A stretch of DNA of 54,336 nt from a virus, in IMG/VR virus record IMGVR_UViG_3300048927_000623, positions 1 through 54,336 of that record, one strand, 5' to 3'. A program made the position numbers and the translations under genes. Position 1 is the stretch's first letter. Each line of letters starts with the position of its first letter. Shown one piece after another: positions 16,251 through 24,012 of this stretch. The notes below the pieces were generated by a model. It was not told the origin of the DNA. It made no database searches and worked only from the letters and a program-made list of their open reading frames with translations.

Positions 16251-16486
16251 TCAAGTGGGAGCAGAATGGGCCGCTACACGATGGCCTTCTCGGGAACATC
16301 GTGGTGGTCGATGTCTTCGACGGCCCCAGAGGTGCCGCCTGGAGCGTACTTGGCATACCTACCGGACGTGGCAAGACTCCTTATTTCGTCCACGCACCCA
16401 CAGTCGACGAGGCGAAGGCTGCCGCTGAGGCCTACGTGGCAGCTTGGATGTCTGATGCCGGTGTCGTGAAGGCAGGTGGGGCATGA
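16247..16486 (+). CDS. Hypothetical small protein
   Basis: 79 residues, start ATG overlaps the preceding stop (ATGA) and has AAGGAGG nearby. Beta-rich N-terminus (NIVVVDVFDG) and an alanine-rich C-terminal helix (TVDEAKAAAEAYVAAWM). Part of a chain of overlapping small genes. No family recognised. Confidence 0.6.
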   Translation: MIKWEQNGPLHDGLLGNIVVVDVFDGPRGAAWSVLGIPTGRGKTPYFVHAPTVDEAKAAAEAYVAAWMSDAGVVKAGGA

Positions 16487-16770
16487 GCGACGACGTCGAA
16501 TTTGAACCCGGAAAAGCCTACGTCCGCCGCGATGGATCCGACAAATGGAAGGAACTTGGCACGGCGATCGCGCTGCTCCCCGGCGATGGCCCCGTAGAAC
16601 TCCGTCGGAGTATTCCGGTCACCTCGATCATTTTCCTTTCGGGCGGCGCCGAAGTCGACGTCACCGATGACTTCGACCTGGAGAACGGCATCACGCTGAC
16701 GGTTACCTTCCCCACGCTCGAAACCGCCGAGGAACATGATCGCAAGTGGCACCGCAAGGAGGATACATGA
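16483..16770 (+). CDS. Hypothetical small protein
   Basis: 95 residues, coupled on both sides by ATGA overlaps. Acidic and beta-rich (VELRRSIPVTSIIFLSGGAE, VDVTDDFDLENG). No membrane segment, no recognised family. Coupling and codon use argue for a real gene. Confidence 0.6.
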   Translation: MSDDVEFEPGKAYVRRDGSDKWKELGTAIALLPGDGPVELRRSIPVTSIIFLSGGAEVDVTDDFDLENGITLTVTFPTLETAEEHDRKWHRKEDT

Positions 16771-17174
16771 ACCCCACCCAGTATTCCGCAGACTTCCTGC
16801 TCGATGTCGCCGTTAGCGCGAACATGCCGTCGTATCGTCGCGACAACGATTGCGCCAACATCCTGTTCGATGCTCGGGGCGGCTGGAAGGTCTCCGCGTT
16901 CTACGACGTGGGTGACTTCGACTTCATCGATCACTTCGTGGCGCCCGATGGCGAAGTGATCGATCCTTGGGAATGGGAGTTGGGAGATGCTCCGGACTTC
17001 AATCCCGAGCGCGAGAAGATCATCTGGTGGCGGGAGACGGCCTCCCATCCTTCGGTGCCATCGGAAGCCCCGTCGCTTCAGCAAGCCATCTTGATAGCGG
17101 TATCGAAGCGGCTGCTGTGGCAGGACTGGCTCGATGGCTTCAAGGTGATGACCGAATGGCCGATCAAGCGTTGA
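16767..17174 (+). CDS. Hypothetical acidic protein
   Basis: 135 residues from the ATG at 16767 (ATGA overlap, AAGGAGG upstream). Rich in Trp and Asp (GGWKVSAFYDVGDFDFIDHF, DPWEWELGD). Last gene of the coupled chain; its end overlaps the converging gene at 17164 by 11 bp. No family recognised. Confidence 0.6.
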   Translation: MNPTQYSADFLLDVAVSANMPSYRRDNDCANILFDARGGWKVSAFYDVGDFDFIDHFVAPDGEVIDPWEWELGDAPDFNPEREKIIWWRETASHPSVPSEAPSLQQAILIAVSKRLLWQDWLDGFKVMTEWPIKR

Positions 17175-17727
17175 AATGATCCCGCAGCGCCTTCAGCCGC
17201 GCCGCCATCTCGTCAGCGGTCAACGGCACCGGAGCTGACGGCGCCCGCATCTTGATAGTCTTCGGAGGCCGCTCCGGCTTCGGTGTCGCAACGGCTTCCT
17301 TGGCACGCTGCTTATGAGCCTTCTGTCGCGCCTGCTCGAACTTGTTCTGATCCGGCAGCTTGGGTGTCGTCGGCAGCGGTGCCTTCGGCTTCCGGGGGCT
17401 GTCCCCGAAGATGCGGCCGAGGAAGAAATAGACGATCCGAGGATTCCATTCGGATCCGGCAGCCGTCTTGATGCCTTCCTTGTTCAGAAGCCGAGAGACA
17501 TCGGCTGGCTTGCGGAATCCCGCCCGAGCGTATCCGCGAATCTTCTCCGTCAGCGTGGTGGCCATCTTCTCGGCCGCCGCCTCCGTCAAACCGAGATGGG
17601 CGCGATCCTCCTCGCGGATCGTCGGGGCGACCTTCCCGTAGTCGGATCCCTTGGACATCGGTGCCCGGTCGCGCTTCTGCGCTCCCCGCTGCATCGATCT
17701 CACCTGCGACTTGCTTCCCATTCCCAT
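17164..17727 (-). CDS. Putative DNA-binding protein with recombinase-like HTH
   Basis: 187 residues, the only leftward gene between 11 and 48 kb. The middle (GFRKPADVSRLLNKEGIKTA then GSEWNPRIVYFFLGR, ~residues 70-107) resembles the helix-turn-helix of the serine-recombinase accessory domain (cycles of LN.EGI.T..G..W....V...L). No catalytic domain is present, so it would only bind DNA. The C-terminal third is basic and Pro-rich. Lone opposite orientation next to a divergent promoter suggests a regulator, possibly in lysogeny, but this is inference. Confidence 0.6.
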   Translation of the reverse strand: MGMGSKSQVRSMQRGAQKRDRAPMSKGSDYGKVAPTIREEDRAHLGLTEAAAEKMATTLTEKIRGYARAGFRKPADVSRLLNKEGIKTAAGSEWNPRIVYFFLGRIFGDSPRKPKAPLPTTPKLPDQNKFEQARQKAHKQRAKEAVATPKPERPPKTIKMRAPSAPVPLTADEMAARLKALRDHFNA

Positions 17728-17788
17728 CCCCGAGTTGTCGCGAGAACCTTATGCGCGCCGGGCTTGTTGTCAACGATGCCGATATCCA

Positions 17789-17817
17789 TTGCGCCGGTGG
17801 AATCGGCAGCAAATCAT
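17789..17817 (+). promoter_or_regulatory. Phage promoter, family copy 3
   Basis: TTGCGC, 17-base spacer, AATCAT. It lies 33 bases before the rightward gene at 17851 and divergent to the gene at 17164. Confidence 0.45.
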
Positions 17818-17850
17818 TCAGTAGCCAATTCAACGGGAGGAGATTGATTT

Positions 17851-18765
17851 ATGGCCACTATTCAAGACATCGAGACCTTCAGGCAGACCATCGCAGAAGT
17901 TAAGGAGCTGCAGGAGAAGGTGGAGGCATACGAGGTCGCGATCAAAGCTGACAGCCTGCACGTGGCTGTCGGTCATAGTGGCATCGCCTACCAGAGCCGC
18001 CACGAGATTTACGAAATCTATGGCCTTCTTTCCTTCAAATTGAAGGAAGCCCAAGATCGCCTTTCCGATGCATCGGCCAAGGCGCTCGCAAAGGAATGGA
18101 ATGCGGCTGTGAGGACCAATAAGCGGACGAATGCGACCATCATCAGGAACAGGCTCGAGGTCATTGCCGAGCAGATCGTCGCCGGCGACAGCCAGAAGGC
18201 GATTTACCGGTTCATGAGGGCCTACTCCGACATCTGGGATCTCGAGACTGCTTTGATGGAGGAAGAGAAGACAGCCGCCACCCCACCCTCCGAAAACGCC
18301 CCCCGGGGTGCTGCCGAAAAGATGCCGGGAGGGGGGTCTGGAAATTTTGACCGGGAGGGGGGTCTGGATTTCTCCGATCTCTATCCCATCCGCAATCCGG
18401 AATACGAGTCCGGCGCCCTTACCGGAAACATCGACAACTTCATGCCGTGGCATGTCGCCGTGGACGATACGACCTTCCACGCGGAGATCACAATCCCGGT
18501 CAAGGTGTTCTTCTGTCAGAACGTCTCCGATGTTGCTGATGAGGATCCGGACATCAGCGTCGGTGTGGCCTACAAGGCATCGGGCGGACACCTGTACGTT
18601 GCCGCCACCTATGAATCAGGAGAATTCCTCTCGGCCCTCGACGATGTCCTGGTCAAGGCCGAGAAGCTTCAGGCACTCCCCGAATACCAGACAGCCTACG
18701 AACACTGGAAGACGAGAGCCAAGGCCTACCGCCGCGGTGTGGTCGATGCCCGGCGAGCCGCCTGA
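17851..18765 (+). CDS. Hypothetical coiled-coil protein
   Basis: 304 residues, GGGAGGAG before the ATG. Residues 1-145 form long helices with coiled-coil character (TFRQTIAEVKELQEKVEAYE). A Gly/Pro linker (~148-170) joins them to a C-terminal mixed domain with FMPWHVAVDDTTFHAEITIP. No family recognised. It is the last gene before a 0.9-kb non-coding region. Confidence 0.65.
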   Translation: MATIQDIETFRQTIAEVKELQEKVEAYEVAIKADSLHVAVGHSGIAYQSRHEIYEIYGLLSFKLKEAQDRLSDASAKALAKEWNAAVRTNKRTNATIIRNRLEVIAEQIVAGDSQKAIYRFMRAYSDIWDLETALMEEEKTAATPPSENAPRGAAEKMPGGGSGNFDREGGLDFSDLYPIRNPEYESGALTGNIDNFMPWHVAVDDTTFHAEITIPVKVFFCQNVSDVADEDPDISVGVAYKASGGHLYVAATYESGEFLSALDDVLVKAEKLQALPEYQTAYEHWKTRAKAYRRGVVDARRAA

Positions 18766-19120
18766 CCCTTCACGAACATCTCCATGAATCCGACAAGCCG
18801 GGGCATCGTCTCCGGCTTCGTCATTAGTGACCTTCCGTCACCATTCATGTCGACGACGACGTCACGCACCCGGGCGCGCGCACGCACGAACGCGCGCACA
18901 TTTAATTAATATAGGTGCGCGCGGGATGCAGGCCTGCGCTCTCTTGCAGGATCGTTGGGCGGCTGCGCCGGCCTGTCTGTGTGCATATGCTGGTGTGGGT
19001 GGACGGCTGCATGTCCGGGCGCGTTCTTCATGCCCCTTCGACGATCGACGTCGATTTCGGCTGCTTCTGGAGTAATGACAAGATTTGTTGCCTAAACATC
19101 AAAAGTATTGTCAACAATTC

Positions 19121-19136
19121 AACGGAGTTCTCCGTC
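19121..19136. promoter_or_regulatory. ACGGA-N4-TCCGT dyad, copy 3
   Basis: AACGGAGTTCTCCGTC: 6-bp arms extended by one pair (GAACGGAG side excluded), N4 = GTTC. It lies in an AT-rich part of the non-coding region, next to the ATTGT-CA-ACAAT palindrome. Confidence 0.5.
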
Positions 19137-19411
19137 ATACATCCGCTCTTCGCCGGTGACTCCAGTTTAGCAAGCCTCGCTTCCGCCGGTGGAAATTCCG
19201 ACATCCGAAAACGAACTGATTTCACGCGGTAAATCATGAATTTGTCAGCAGGTTTTAAGGGTGTGAGTTTCTTGATGTGCCGCCTTCACGGCTCTCGTCG
19301 CCGGCGAAATGCGATCCCTGGAAGCCCTACAGGGCGATCTTCCGGCACCTTCGATGGTAAAAAATTTGTTTACGTCGACTAGGATTTACTACTGCTACAA
19401 AAACTACACTG

Positions 19412-19440
19412 AAAAAGTTGGCGAAAAGCCGACTTTTACA
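19412..19440 (+). terminator. Terminator-like hairpin
   Basis: AGTTGGC and GCCGACT arms (one G-U pair) around GAAAA, followed by TTTTACACTT. No gene lies directly upstream, so it may end a non-coding transcript from the region 19.1-19.4 kb. Confidence 0.5.
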
Positions 19441-19568
19441 CTTGTGCGAGCCGAGCCGACGGCACATCCTTAAATCACAGACGGAGCGCAAGCGGGTCTG
19501 GCAGGGCCTCGGCACTGAGATCTTTGAAATCGTAAAACCACTCATTTTCTCCTGACATCAGGATTCCT

Positions 19569-19645
19569 GGTGTCTCGCTTTATCCGCCGCAGCCGATGTT
19601 GCGACGGATACCGAGGGACATCCTCCCGGGGCATCACCCCGGACG
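19569..19645 (+). promoter_or_regulatory. Structured intergenic element E1
   Basis: Most divergent of five copies. The outer stem GGTGTC (19569) pairs with GACATC (19617) through one G-U; the inner stem TATCCG.CGC pairs with GCG.CGGATA. Then GGGGCATC and CCGGA. An upstream GACATCAGG can pair with CCTGGTGTC instead, giving a mutually exclusive hairpin. It ends about 25 bases before the start codon of the next gene. Confidence 0.6.
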
Positions 19646-19668
19646 CTCAACAAACAGGGAGAAATCAA

Positions 19669-20271
19669 ATGAGCGCATACAAGATTGAAAACCTCGACGG
19701 CGGCCTCGCACTCGTCAGCGTCACCAATCCGCACATCTGTGACTGGGTCGATTTCGAAATCGGCTTCTTTCCGAGCGCCGGAGTCGTCGCGGCCCGCGTC
19801 GCGCTCTGCGACAGCGCCGGCAGCAACCTCTTCGCATTCGACGTCGAGGGTGCTGCCGATATCCGCACCGAGATGACGGAATGGCTCGAAGACAACGGAT
19901 ATTCCGTCAGCATCCCGTGCGACTACCGTTCCGACGATCGCAAGACGGCAGCACTTCGCGAAGCCCAGGCTCTTCGTGATCGCTTCCTTCGCGACTACGC
20001 GTCGCTCGACGCACTCTGGTGCGCTTCGTGGGTGTCGGAGGACGGTCAGGGATCGATGGATGACGACGGTCACGCCGAGCGTCCCGACCCCGCCGCCTTC
20101 GTCGCCGAGCTGCTCGATGTCTGCGGCGACACAGCACACGACCGCAAGGGAATCCTCGCCGGCCGCGTCAACCTGACACGCTACCGCGGTCATTGGAATC
20201 GCGGGCCAGAAGTCCTCGAGGTCGAGGAATTCGACGCCGAGGATTTCGCCCCGCTGCCCGCCGCGGCCTGA
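19669..20271 (+). CDS. Hypothetical acidic protein behind element E1
   Basis: 200 residues, ATG with GGGAGAA seven bases upstream, the same ribosome site used by the other genes of this cluster. Strongly acidic. Segments include HICDWVDFEIGFFPSAGVVA near the start and a helical LREAQALRDRFLRDYASLDA in the middle. No family recognised. Its TGA stop is the first part of element E2. A long antisense ORF here is rejected. Confidence 0.65.
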   Translation: MSAYKIENLDGGLALVSVTNPHICDWVDFEIGFFPSAGVVAARVALCDSAGSNLFAFDVEGAADIRTEMTEWLEDNGYSVSIPCDYRSDDRKTAALREAQALRDRFLRDYASLDALWCASWVSEDGQGSMDDDGHAERPDPAAFVAELLDVCGDTAHDRKGILAGRVNLTRYRGHWNRGPEVLEVEEFDAEDFAPLPAAA

Positions 20272-20334
20272 TGCCCCACTTTATCCCCTCCGTCTTCGCT
20301 GGCGGAGAGGATACCGGGCGGCATCGCCCCCGGA
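20269..20334 (+). promoter_or_regulatory. Structured intergenic element E2
   Basis: Begins at the stop codon of the gene before. Outer stem GATGCC (20270) / GGCATC (20320); inner stem TATCCCCTCCG / CGGAGAGGATA with one mismatch; CCGGA at 20330. GGGAGAA ribosome site follows. Confidence 0.7.
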
Positions 20335-20371
20335 CTTCCATCCGGTCACGCTCAAAACTGGGAGAAATCAC

Positions 20372-20770
20372 ATGAGCACCTATACTGAAACTCACATTAT
20401 CCCGCGAACAGACCGCTCACCACTTCGCTTCAAGGGTTCAGTTATCGCGGCCCAGCGCTTCGATGGAGGGATCCATGGACGTGTCTGGATGCGACTGCTC
20501 CGGAACAGCCGTCGCCAATTTGTCTGTGCGGTATCTCGCATGGCTGCGGTTCAGGGGCAACGAGACTCTGACGAGGCGGTGGTAGTCTCAGGAATCCTCG
20601 ATGTACTGAAGTTCTTCGGCGCGTCGCGAGACGCACTGGCTCTCTATCGCGATGCGCGATGGCACGGTCTCGCGGACTTCATCGCTGGCCTCCCGATCTC
20701 CATGACGGATGAGCAGGTCGTAGAACACGCAGCGCTCTGGCTGCGGTCGGACACTCCGGAGGCCGCATGA
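20372..20770 (+). CDS. Hypothetical protein behind element E2
   Basis: 132 residues, GGGAGAA before the ATG. Basic N-terminal half (RVWMRLLRNSRRQFVCAVSR), helical acidic C-terminal half. The end overlaps the next start by 4 bases (ATGA), the only coupled pair in this cluster. No family recognised. Confidence 0.63.
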   Translation: MSTYTETHIIPRTDRSPLRFKGSVIAAQRFDGGIHGRVWMRLLRNSRRQFVCAVSRMAAVQGQRDSDEAVVVSGILDVLKFFGASRDALALYRDARWHGLADFIAGLPISMTDEQVVEHAALWLRSDTPEAA

Positions 20771-21045
20771 TGACCGCCGCCGACCGCAAGAGCGCATTCC
20801 GCAAGCTGTCGTCGGGGCATGACCTCGACGACCTCGCCAGGCTCCTCGGCGTGTCCGTCGACACGCTGCGCGGCTGGCACAAGCCGAGCAACCCTCGGGC
20901 GCCGTCGGAGGAAGCCCTCAGCCGACTCCGGAAAGCCGTCATCTCTGAGCTGACGGACAGGATCCGCAGCCTCGGGCTCGATGTCATTCCTCGCCGAAAT
21001 TCGGCGGAGGAACGAAATGGCAACATTTTTGACAATGCCGCCTGA
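20767..21045 (+). CDS. Small HTH DNA-binding protein
   Basis: 92 residues, coupled to the preceding gene. A helix-turn-helix is visible: HDLDDLARLLGVSVDTLRGW (~residues 18-37), followed by a Pro-containing wing and a helix rich in Arg. It resembles XRE/transposase-type HTH modules. It may be the local regulator of the small-gene cluster. Its TGA stop opens element E3. Confidence 0.66.
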   Translation: MMTAADRKSAFRKLSSGHDLDDLARLLGVSVDTLRGWHKPSNPRAPSEEALSRLRKAVISELTDRIRSLGLDVIPRRNSAEERNGNIFDNAA

Positions 21046-21105
21046 TGCCCAGCCCTGACCCCTGCCGACAGCGCAGGGGTCATAGATCGGCATCGATCAC
21101 CCGGA
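21043..21105 (+). promoter_or_regulatory. Structured intergenic element E3
   Basis: Outer stem GATGCC (21044) / GGCATC (21089); perfect 10-bp inner stem TGACCCCTGC / GCAGGGGTCA with a 7-base loop; CCGGA at 21101. AAAGGAGA ribosome site follows before 21135. Confidence 0.75.
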
Positions 21106-21134
21106 ATGCCAACACCCCAAAAAGGAGACAAGAC

Positions 21135-21686
21135 ATGACAAAATACGCACTCACACGCCTCGACGGCCGCATTATCGATGTCGGCCTGACGCTCGCCGAG
21201 GCCGCCTCGGCACTGCTGACATACGACAGCGCCGAGTTCGAAATCCGAGAAGACGAGGACGGCTGGATGGTCATCTTCACGCGCGCCGCGCGGTCAGGCC
21301 GTCAAAAATGGACGTCGACCGTCTTCTGCGCGCCGACGGAAGAAGAGCTTTTTCTCAAGGTTGTCAACGCTTTCGACAACGCGACAGATGCCCTCGAGGC
21401 CATCGAAGACGATGCCGACAGCGGCTGGTGGGAAATCGCGCCGGCAGGCGAAACGGCCTTCTACGGCTACGGCTCACGCCGCGAGGCCGACGAATACGCC
21501 AAGCTGCTCGACGAGCGCAGCGAGCACTACGACTTGCATGTCGTAGTGTACCACGTCCGTCCACTTTCCTTGAGAGAGGCGTTCGAGATGCGCAAGAAGC
21601 TCGAGGCCGAGGGCGACGAGCTTGACGTTGCGCTGCAGGCGATCCGCGACGAGCTTGACGACCGCGCTGCCGAAATCGCCGCTTGA
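21135..21686 (+). CDS. Hypothetical protein behind element E3
   Basis: 183 residues. It opens with a beta-hairpin-like segment (YALTRLDGRIIDVGLTLAEA), has a central acidic stretch and the motif ETAFYGYGSRREADEYAKLL, and ends in a charged helix (LEAEGDELDVALQAIRDELD). No family recognised. The stop TGA starts element E4. Confidence 0.65.
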   Translation: MTKYALTRLDGRIIDVGLTLAEAASALLTYDSAEFEIREDEDGWMVIFTRAARSGRQKWTSTVFCAPTEEELFLKVVNAFDNATDALEAIEDDADSGWWEIAPAGETAFYGYGSRREADEYAKLLDERSEHYDLHVVVYHVRPLSLREAFEMRKKLEAEGDELDVALQAIRDELDDRAAEIAA

Positions 21687-21751
21687 TGCCCCATTTTATC
21701 GCCTCCGGCACCATGTCCGGAGGCGATAACGAGTGGCATCCGCACACCGGA
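21684..21751 (+). promoter_or_regulatory. Structured intergenic element E4
   Basis: Outer stem GATGCC (21685) / GGCATC (21735); perfect inner stem TATCGCCTCCGG / CCGGAGGCGATA; CCGGA at 21747. Compared with E2, C-A in the stem is replaced by the pair G-C. Confidence 0.75.
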
Positions 21752-21790
21752 CAAACTCACCAAATCCATGAAACGAGGGAGAACACACAC

Positions 21791-22195
21791 ATGGACGCGA
21801 TCAAAAAAGTTTACCTGACCGACGACGAGGACATCCTGGCGACTTGCGCCGTCGGTGTCCATCGCCCCACGCTGCGCGTTCATCTGCCGTTCGGCCAGTC
21901 ATACGACACGCTGTCGGACATCGAGCGCGCCGTGCTCTGGGCATTCGAGCGGGTGGTACAGACGGAACTCGCCGGCATCGGCCGAGCCTGGATCTTCCGG
22001 GGTCTGTCGTACAGCGAGCCCGACCTCGAGGACCTCAAGAATCCTCTCGTCATGCATGTGCGCGCCCTCGAAAGCGTTCTCTTCGCGCCGGACTATGAGG
22101 AGCTGGTCGACAGCGCTGACACCGTCGACCACGGCTGGGCGCGGTTCGTCGAGGTGACCGAAGCCTGGGCCGAGGACATTCTCGCGGCCGCATGA
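21791..22195 (+). CDS. Hypothetical acidic protein behind element E4
   Basis: 134 residues, GGGAGAA before the ATG at 21791. Acidic (pI clearly low), with segments YDTLSDIERAVLWAFERVVQ and VDHGWARFVEVTEAWAEDIL. The size, charge and spacing resemble phage inhibitors of host enzymes, but nothing in the sequence proves that. The stop opens element E5. Confidence 0.63.
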   Translation: MDAIKKVYLTDDEDILATCAVGVHRPTLRVHLPFGQSYDTLSDIERAVLWAFERVVQTELAGIGRAWIFRGLSYSEPDLEDLKNPLVMHVRALESVLFAPDYEELVDSADTVDHGWARFVEVTEAWAEDILAAA

Positions 22196-22255
22196 TGCCT
22201 CACCCTGACCTCTGCCGACGCTGCAGGGGTCATAGAGCGGCATCGCTCCACCGGA
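22193..22255 (+). promoter_or_regulatory. Structured intergenic element E5
   Basis: Outer stem GATGCC (22194) / GGCATC (22239); inner stem TGACCTCTGC / GCAGGGGTCA with one T-G pair where E3 has C-G; CCGGA at 22251. GGGAGAA ribosome site follows. Confidence 0.75.
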
Positions 22256-22289
22256 TACTTCCGGTGTCAACAAAAGAGGGAGAACTGAA

Positions 22290-22718
22290 ATGGACACTGC
22301 ACACATATGCGCGGCCGAAGCCGCAGAAGCCAGGGCGACGAGGGTCACGCACATGCACCTCGAGCGCGAAGCCAACGGCCTGGTCGCCGTCGTCTGGGTC
22401 TCGACGTCGAATCGAGTCCTTGAGCTGCGCGAGCTGCTCGACGAGGACGGTCTGCTGCCGGAGCACGTCGCCGACAGCCAGGCCTTTGCCGCCGGCTTCG
22501 TCGATCGGTCTTCGGGCGAGCGGCTGCCGATTCCACCCGCTGCGGTCGGCAGGCCGGAGACGACAGCGGAAAAGCATCGATTCATGGACTGGTGCGCGTG
22601 GACAAGCCGCGCTCACGAATACATCGATCGCCACGGCCGCCGCGCGCTGCACGCCCTCCAGAGGGAGGAAGCTCTGGAAGCCCGGGCGACACCGCGTCGG
22701 GCATACGCTCTCGCATGA
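22290..22718 (+). CDS. Hypothetical protein behind element E5
   Basis: 142 residues. N-terminal Ala/Glu-rich helix, then VAVVWVSTSNRVLELRELLD and a His/Arg-rich C-terminal half (HEYIDRHGRRALHALQRE). Last gene of the cluster; a truncated element start (TGATGCCTCACCTG at 22716) and a terminator follow. No family recognised. Confidence 0.62.
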   Translation: MDTAHICAAEAAEARATRVTHMHLEREANGLVAVVWVSTSNRVLELRELLDEDGLLPEHVADSQAFAAGFVDRSSGERLPIPPAAVGRPETTAEKHRFMDWCAWTSRAHEYIDRHGRRALHALQREEALEARATPRRAYALA

Positions 22719-22759
22719 TGCCTCACCTGTGCATACGACGACTACGAACGCTGAACCCC

Positions 22760-22795
22760 AAGCCCCCGCGAGGTCATCCTCCGGGGGCTTTTTTC
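22760..22795 (+). terminator. Rho-independent terminator of small-gene cluster
   Basis: AGCCCCC and GGGGGCT arms around a 15-base loop, followed by TTTTTT. It ends the 19.7-22.7 kb unit. Confidence 0.85.
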
Positions 22796-22796
22796 G

Positions 22797-23385
22797 TTTC
22801 CGGGGCACGCTGCCACCTCGACCTCGAATCCACGATTTCCGCCGGCGCTTGACACATCCGGCCACGAAGGTCACCTTTTCAGTATTCGCACAAATAGCGC
22901 CCCGATGCCGCCCCCGGCTCGGGGCGTTTGCGTTTCCGGGTCGTAGACATCGCGTCTCCCCGGATCGCCGCCGCCGGCCTCGTCCTCCCCCTTGGCTCGC
23001 GGCGGCTTCATTTCGAATCCTTCTGCAGGCTGCAGGCGCCAGTCACGCCAGGTGCCGCACCCCATGCCTCCAATCCTCGACGATCGTTGAGACTGGGAGA
23101 ACGCACCATGTCAGCGAAGGCCAGATTGTGGCGCATCCAGTGCATCTGCCATCGTGCTGGCACTCGTCTAAGGTCGCTGACGCAGACGCGCTGAACGCGC
23201 CGTTTCCGGCCATTCGCGCGGCCTATCGAAGACGGTCGGCATCAGGAAACGAATAGGTTCTTCCCCGACCTTCAAAGCATCACGGGGGGCGGACGACCGC
23301 GCCTGCAAAATTTCCGGGATTTTTCATAAGGGGGGAGCCGCCGCCGCATTTGGCGACCTCCAGCCTCTCCCTAACGGAGGATTCG
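22797..23385. other. Intergenic region before terminase
   Basis: A second hairpin at 22898-22926 (CGCCCC/GGGGCG, then TTTGCGTTT) may act as a back-up terminator. A possible 28-codon ORF at 23108-23194 has GGGAGAA before its ATG but no other support. A lambda-cosN-like segment is listed separately. Otherwise nothing clear. Confidence 0.45.
23284..23303. other. Candidate cos site
   Basis: GGGGGGCGGACGACCGCGCC resembles the lambda cosN core (GGGGCGGCGACCTCGCG) and has imperfect dyad symmetry (GGCGG/CCGC). It lies about 80 bp before a Nu1-like gene, the position of cos in lambdoid phages that carry the same terminase type. Confidence 0.4.
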
Positions 23386-24012
23386 ATGACTGAGGAAAGT
23401 CGGAAAAAACCGACCAAATCGCCCTCAATGTCAACTATTTCCGACAAAAGGCCGAAGAAGCTCACTCAGGAAGCTCTCGCCAGACACCTCTTTCTCGGAA
23501 GGGGCAGCCGCAAGGTACGGGAGCTTTTCGAAAAGGGTGTTTTCCCTGCAACGGTCGACCAGTCGAACCTCACGGTGGCTGACCTCGACATCTGCCGGGA
23601 AGCCTACATCGAACACCTCCGCGCAGCCGCTGCCGGCCGCGCCGAGAACCAGCCTTCCGACGATCCTGTCGATGACAGCCGCGATCCGGATGTGCAGCTC
23701 GCTCTCCTTCGCATCGAGCAGATCGAACTGGCGAGGATCAAGAAGCGGAAGACGCTCGGAGAACTCGTCGAACGCACAGATCTCAGACTGGCCGTCTCCG
23801 GTGCCTTCACCCGCGTGAAAACGGTCCTTCTCAAGATTTCGAAGAAGCATGCCGGAACCATGATCGTGATGGAGGACGAGCTCGTGCTTCGGGAGTATCT
23901 CGATGACCGCATCAGAGAAGCCCTCGACGAACTCGCGTCCACGCCCGTCGAAACGATCGGCAGGGAAGTCACGGCGGACGACATCGAAGTCGACTTCGAA
24001 GACCAGGACTAG
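23386..24012 (+). CDS. Terminase small subunit (Nu1-like)
   Basis: 208 residues from the ATG at 23386 with ACGGAGG upstream. N-terminal helix-turn-helix-like part (LTQEALARHLFLGRGSRKVRELFEKG), a central helical oligomerisation region (LRIEQIELARIKKRKTLGEL, VERTDLRLAVSGAFTRVKT) and an acidic tail, as in Nu1-type small terminases. It recognises cos and recruits the large subunit. The large-subunit gene overlaps its last 110 nt in another frame. Confidence 0.82.
   Translation: MTEESRKKPTKSPSMSTISDKRPKKLTQEALARHLFLGRGSRKVRELFEKGVFPATVDQSNLTVADLDICREAYIEHLRAAAAGRAENQPSDDPVDDSRDPDVQLALLRIEQIELARIKKRKTLGELVERTDLRLAVSGAFTRVKTVLLKISKKHAGTMIVMEDELVLREYLDDRIREALDELASTPVETIGREVTADDIEVDFEDQD

Larger units (their letters stand above)
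18766..19568. other. Long non-coding region with several dyads
   Basis: No supported gene. Contents: a hairpin at 18797-18818 (AAGCCGG/CCGGCTT); a GC-rich alternating stretch ending in an 8-bp inverted repeat GCGCGCAC (18892-18899) / GTGCGCGC (18915-18922) around an AT-only centre with TTAATTAA; a palindrome ATTGT-CA-ACAAT near 19108-19119; an ACGGA-type dyad at 19121; and a terminator-like hairpin at 19412. An ORF at 18827-19075 has a low-complexity Arg/Ala/His translation and no ribosome site. The region could hold an origin, a small RNA or a control region. Confidence 0.5.

Noticed and set aside
18827-19075. An 82-codon plus-strand ORF
   Set aside because: The translation is low-complexity Arg/Ala/His from alternating GC repeats, with no ribosome site.
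18766-19568. A CRISPR array in the gene-free region
   Set aside because: There is no set of regularly spaced identical repeats here or anywhere in the window.
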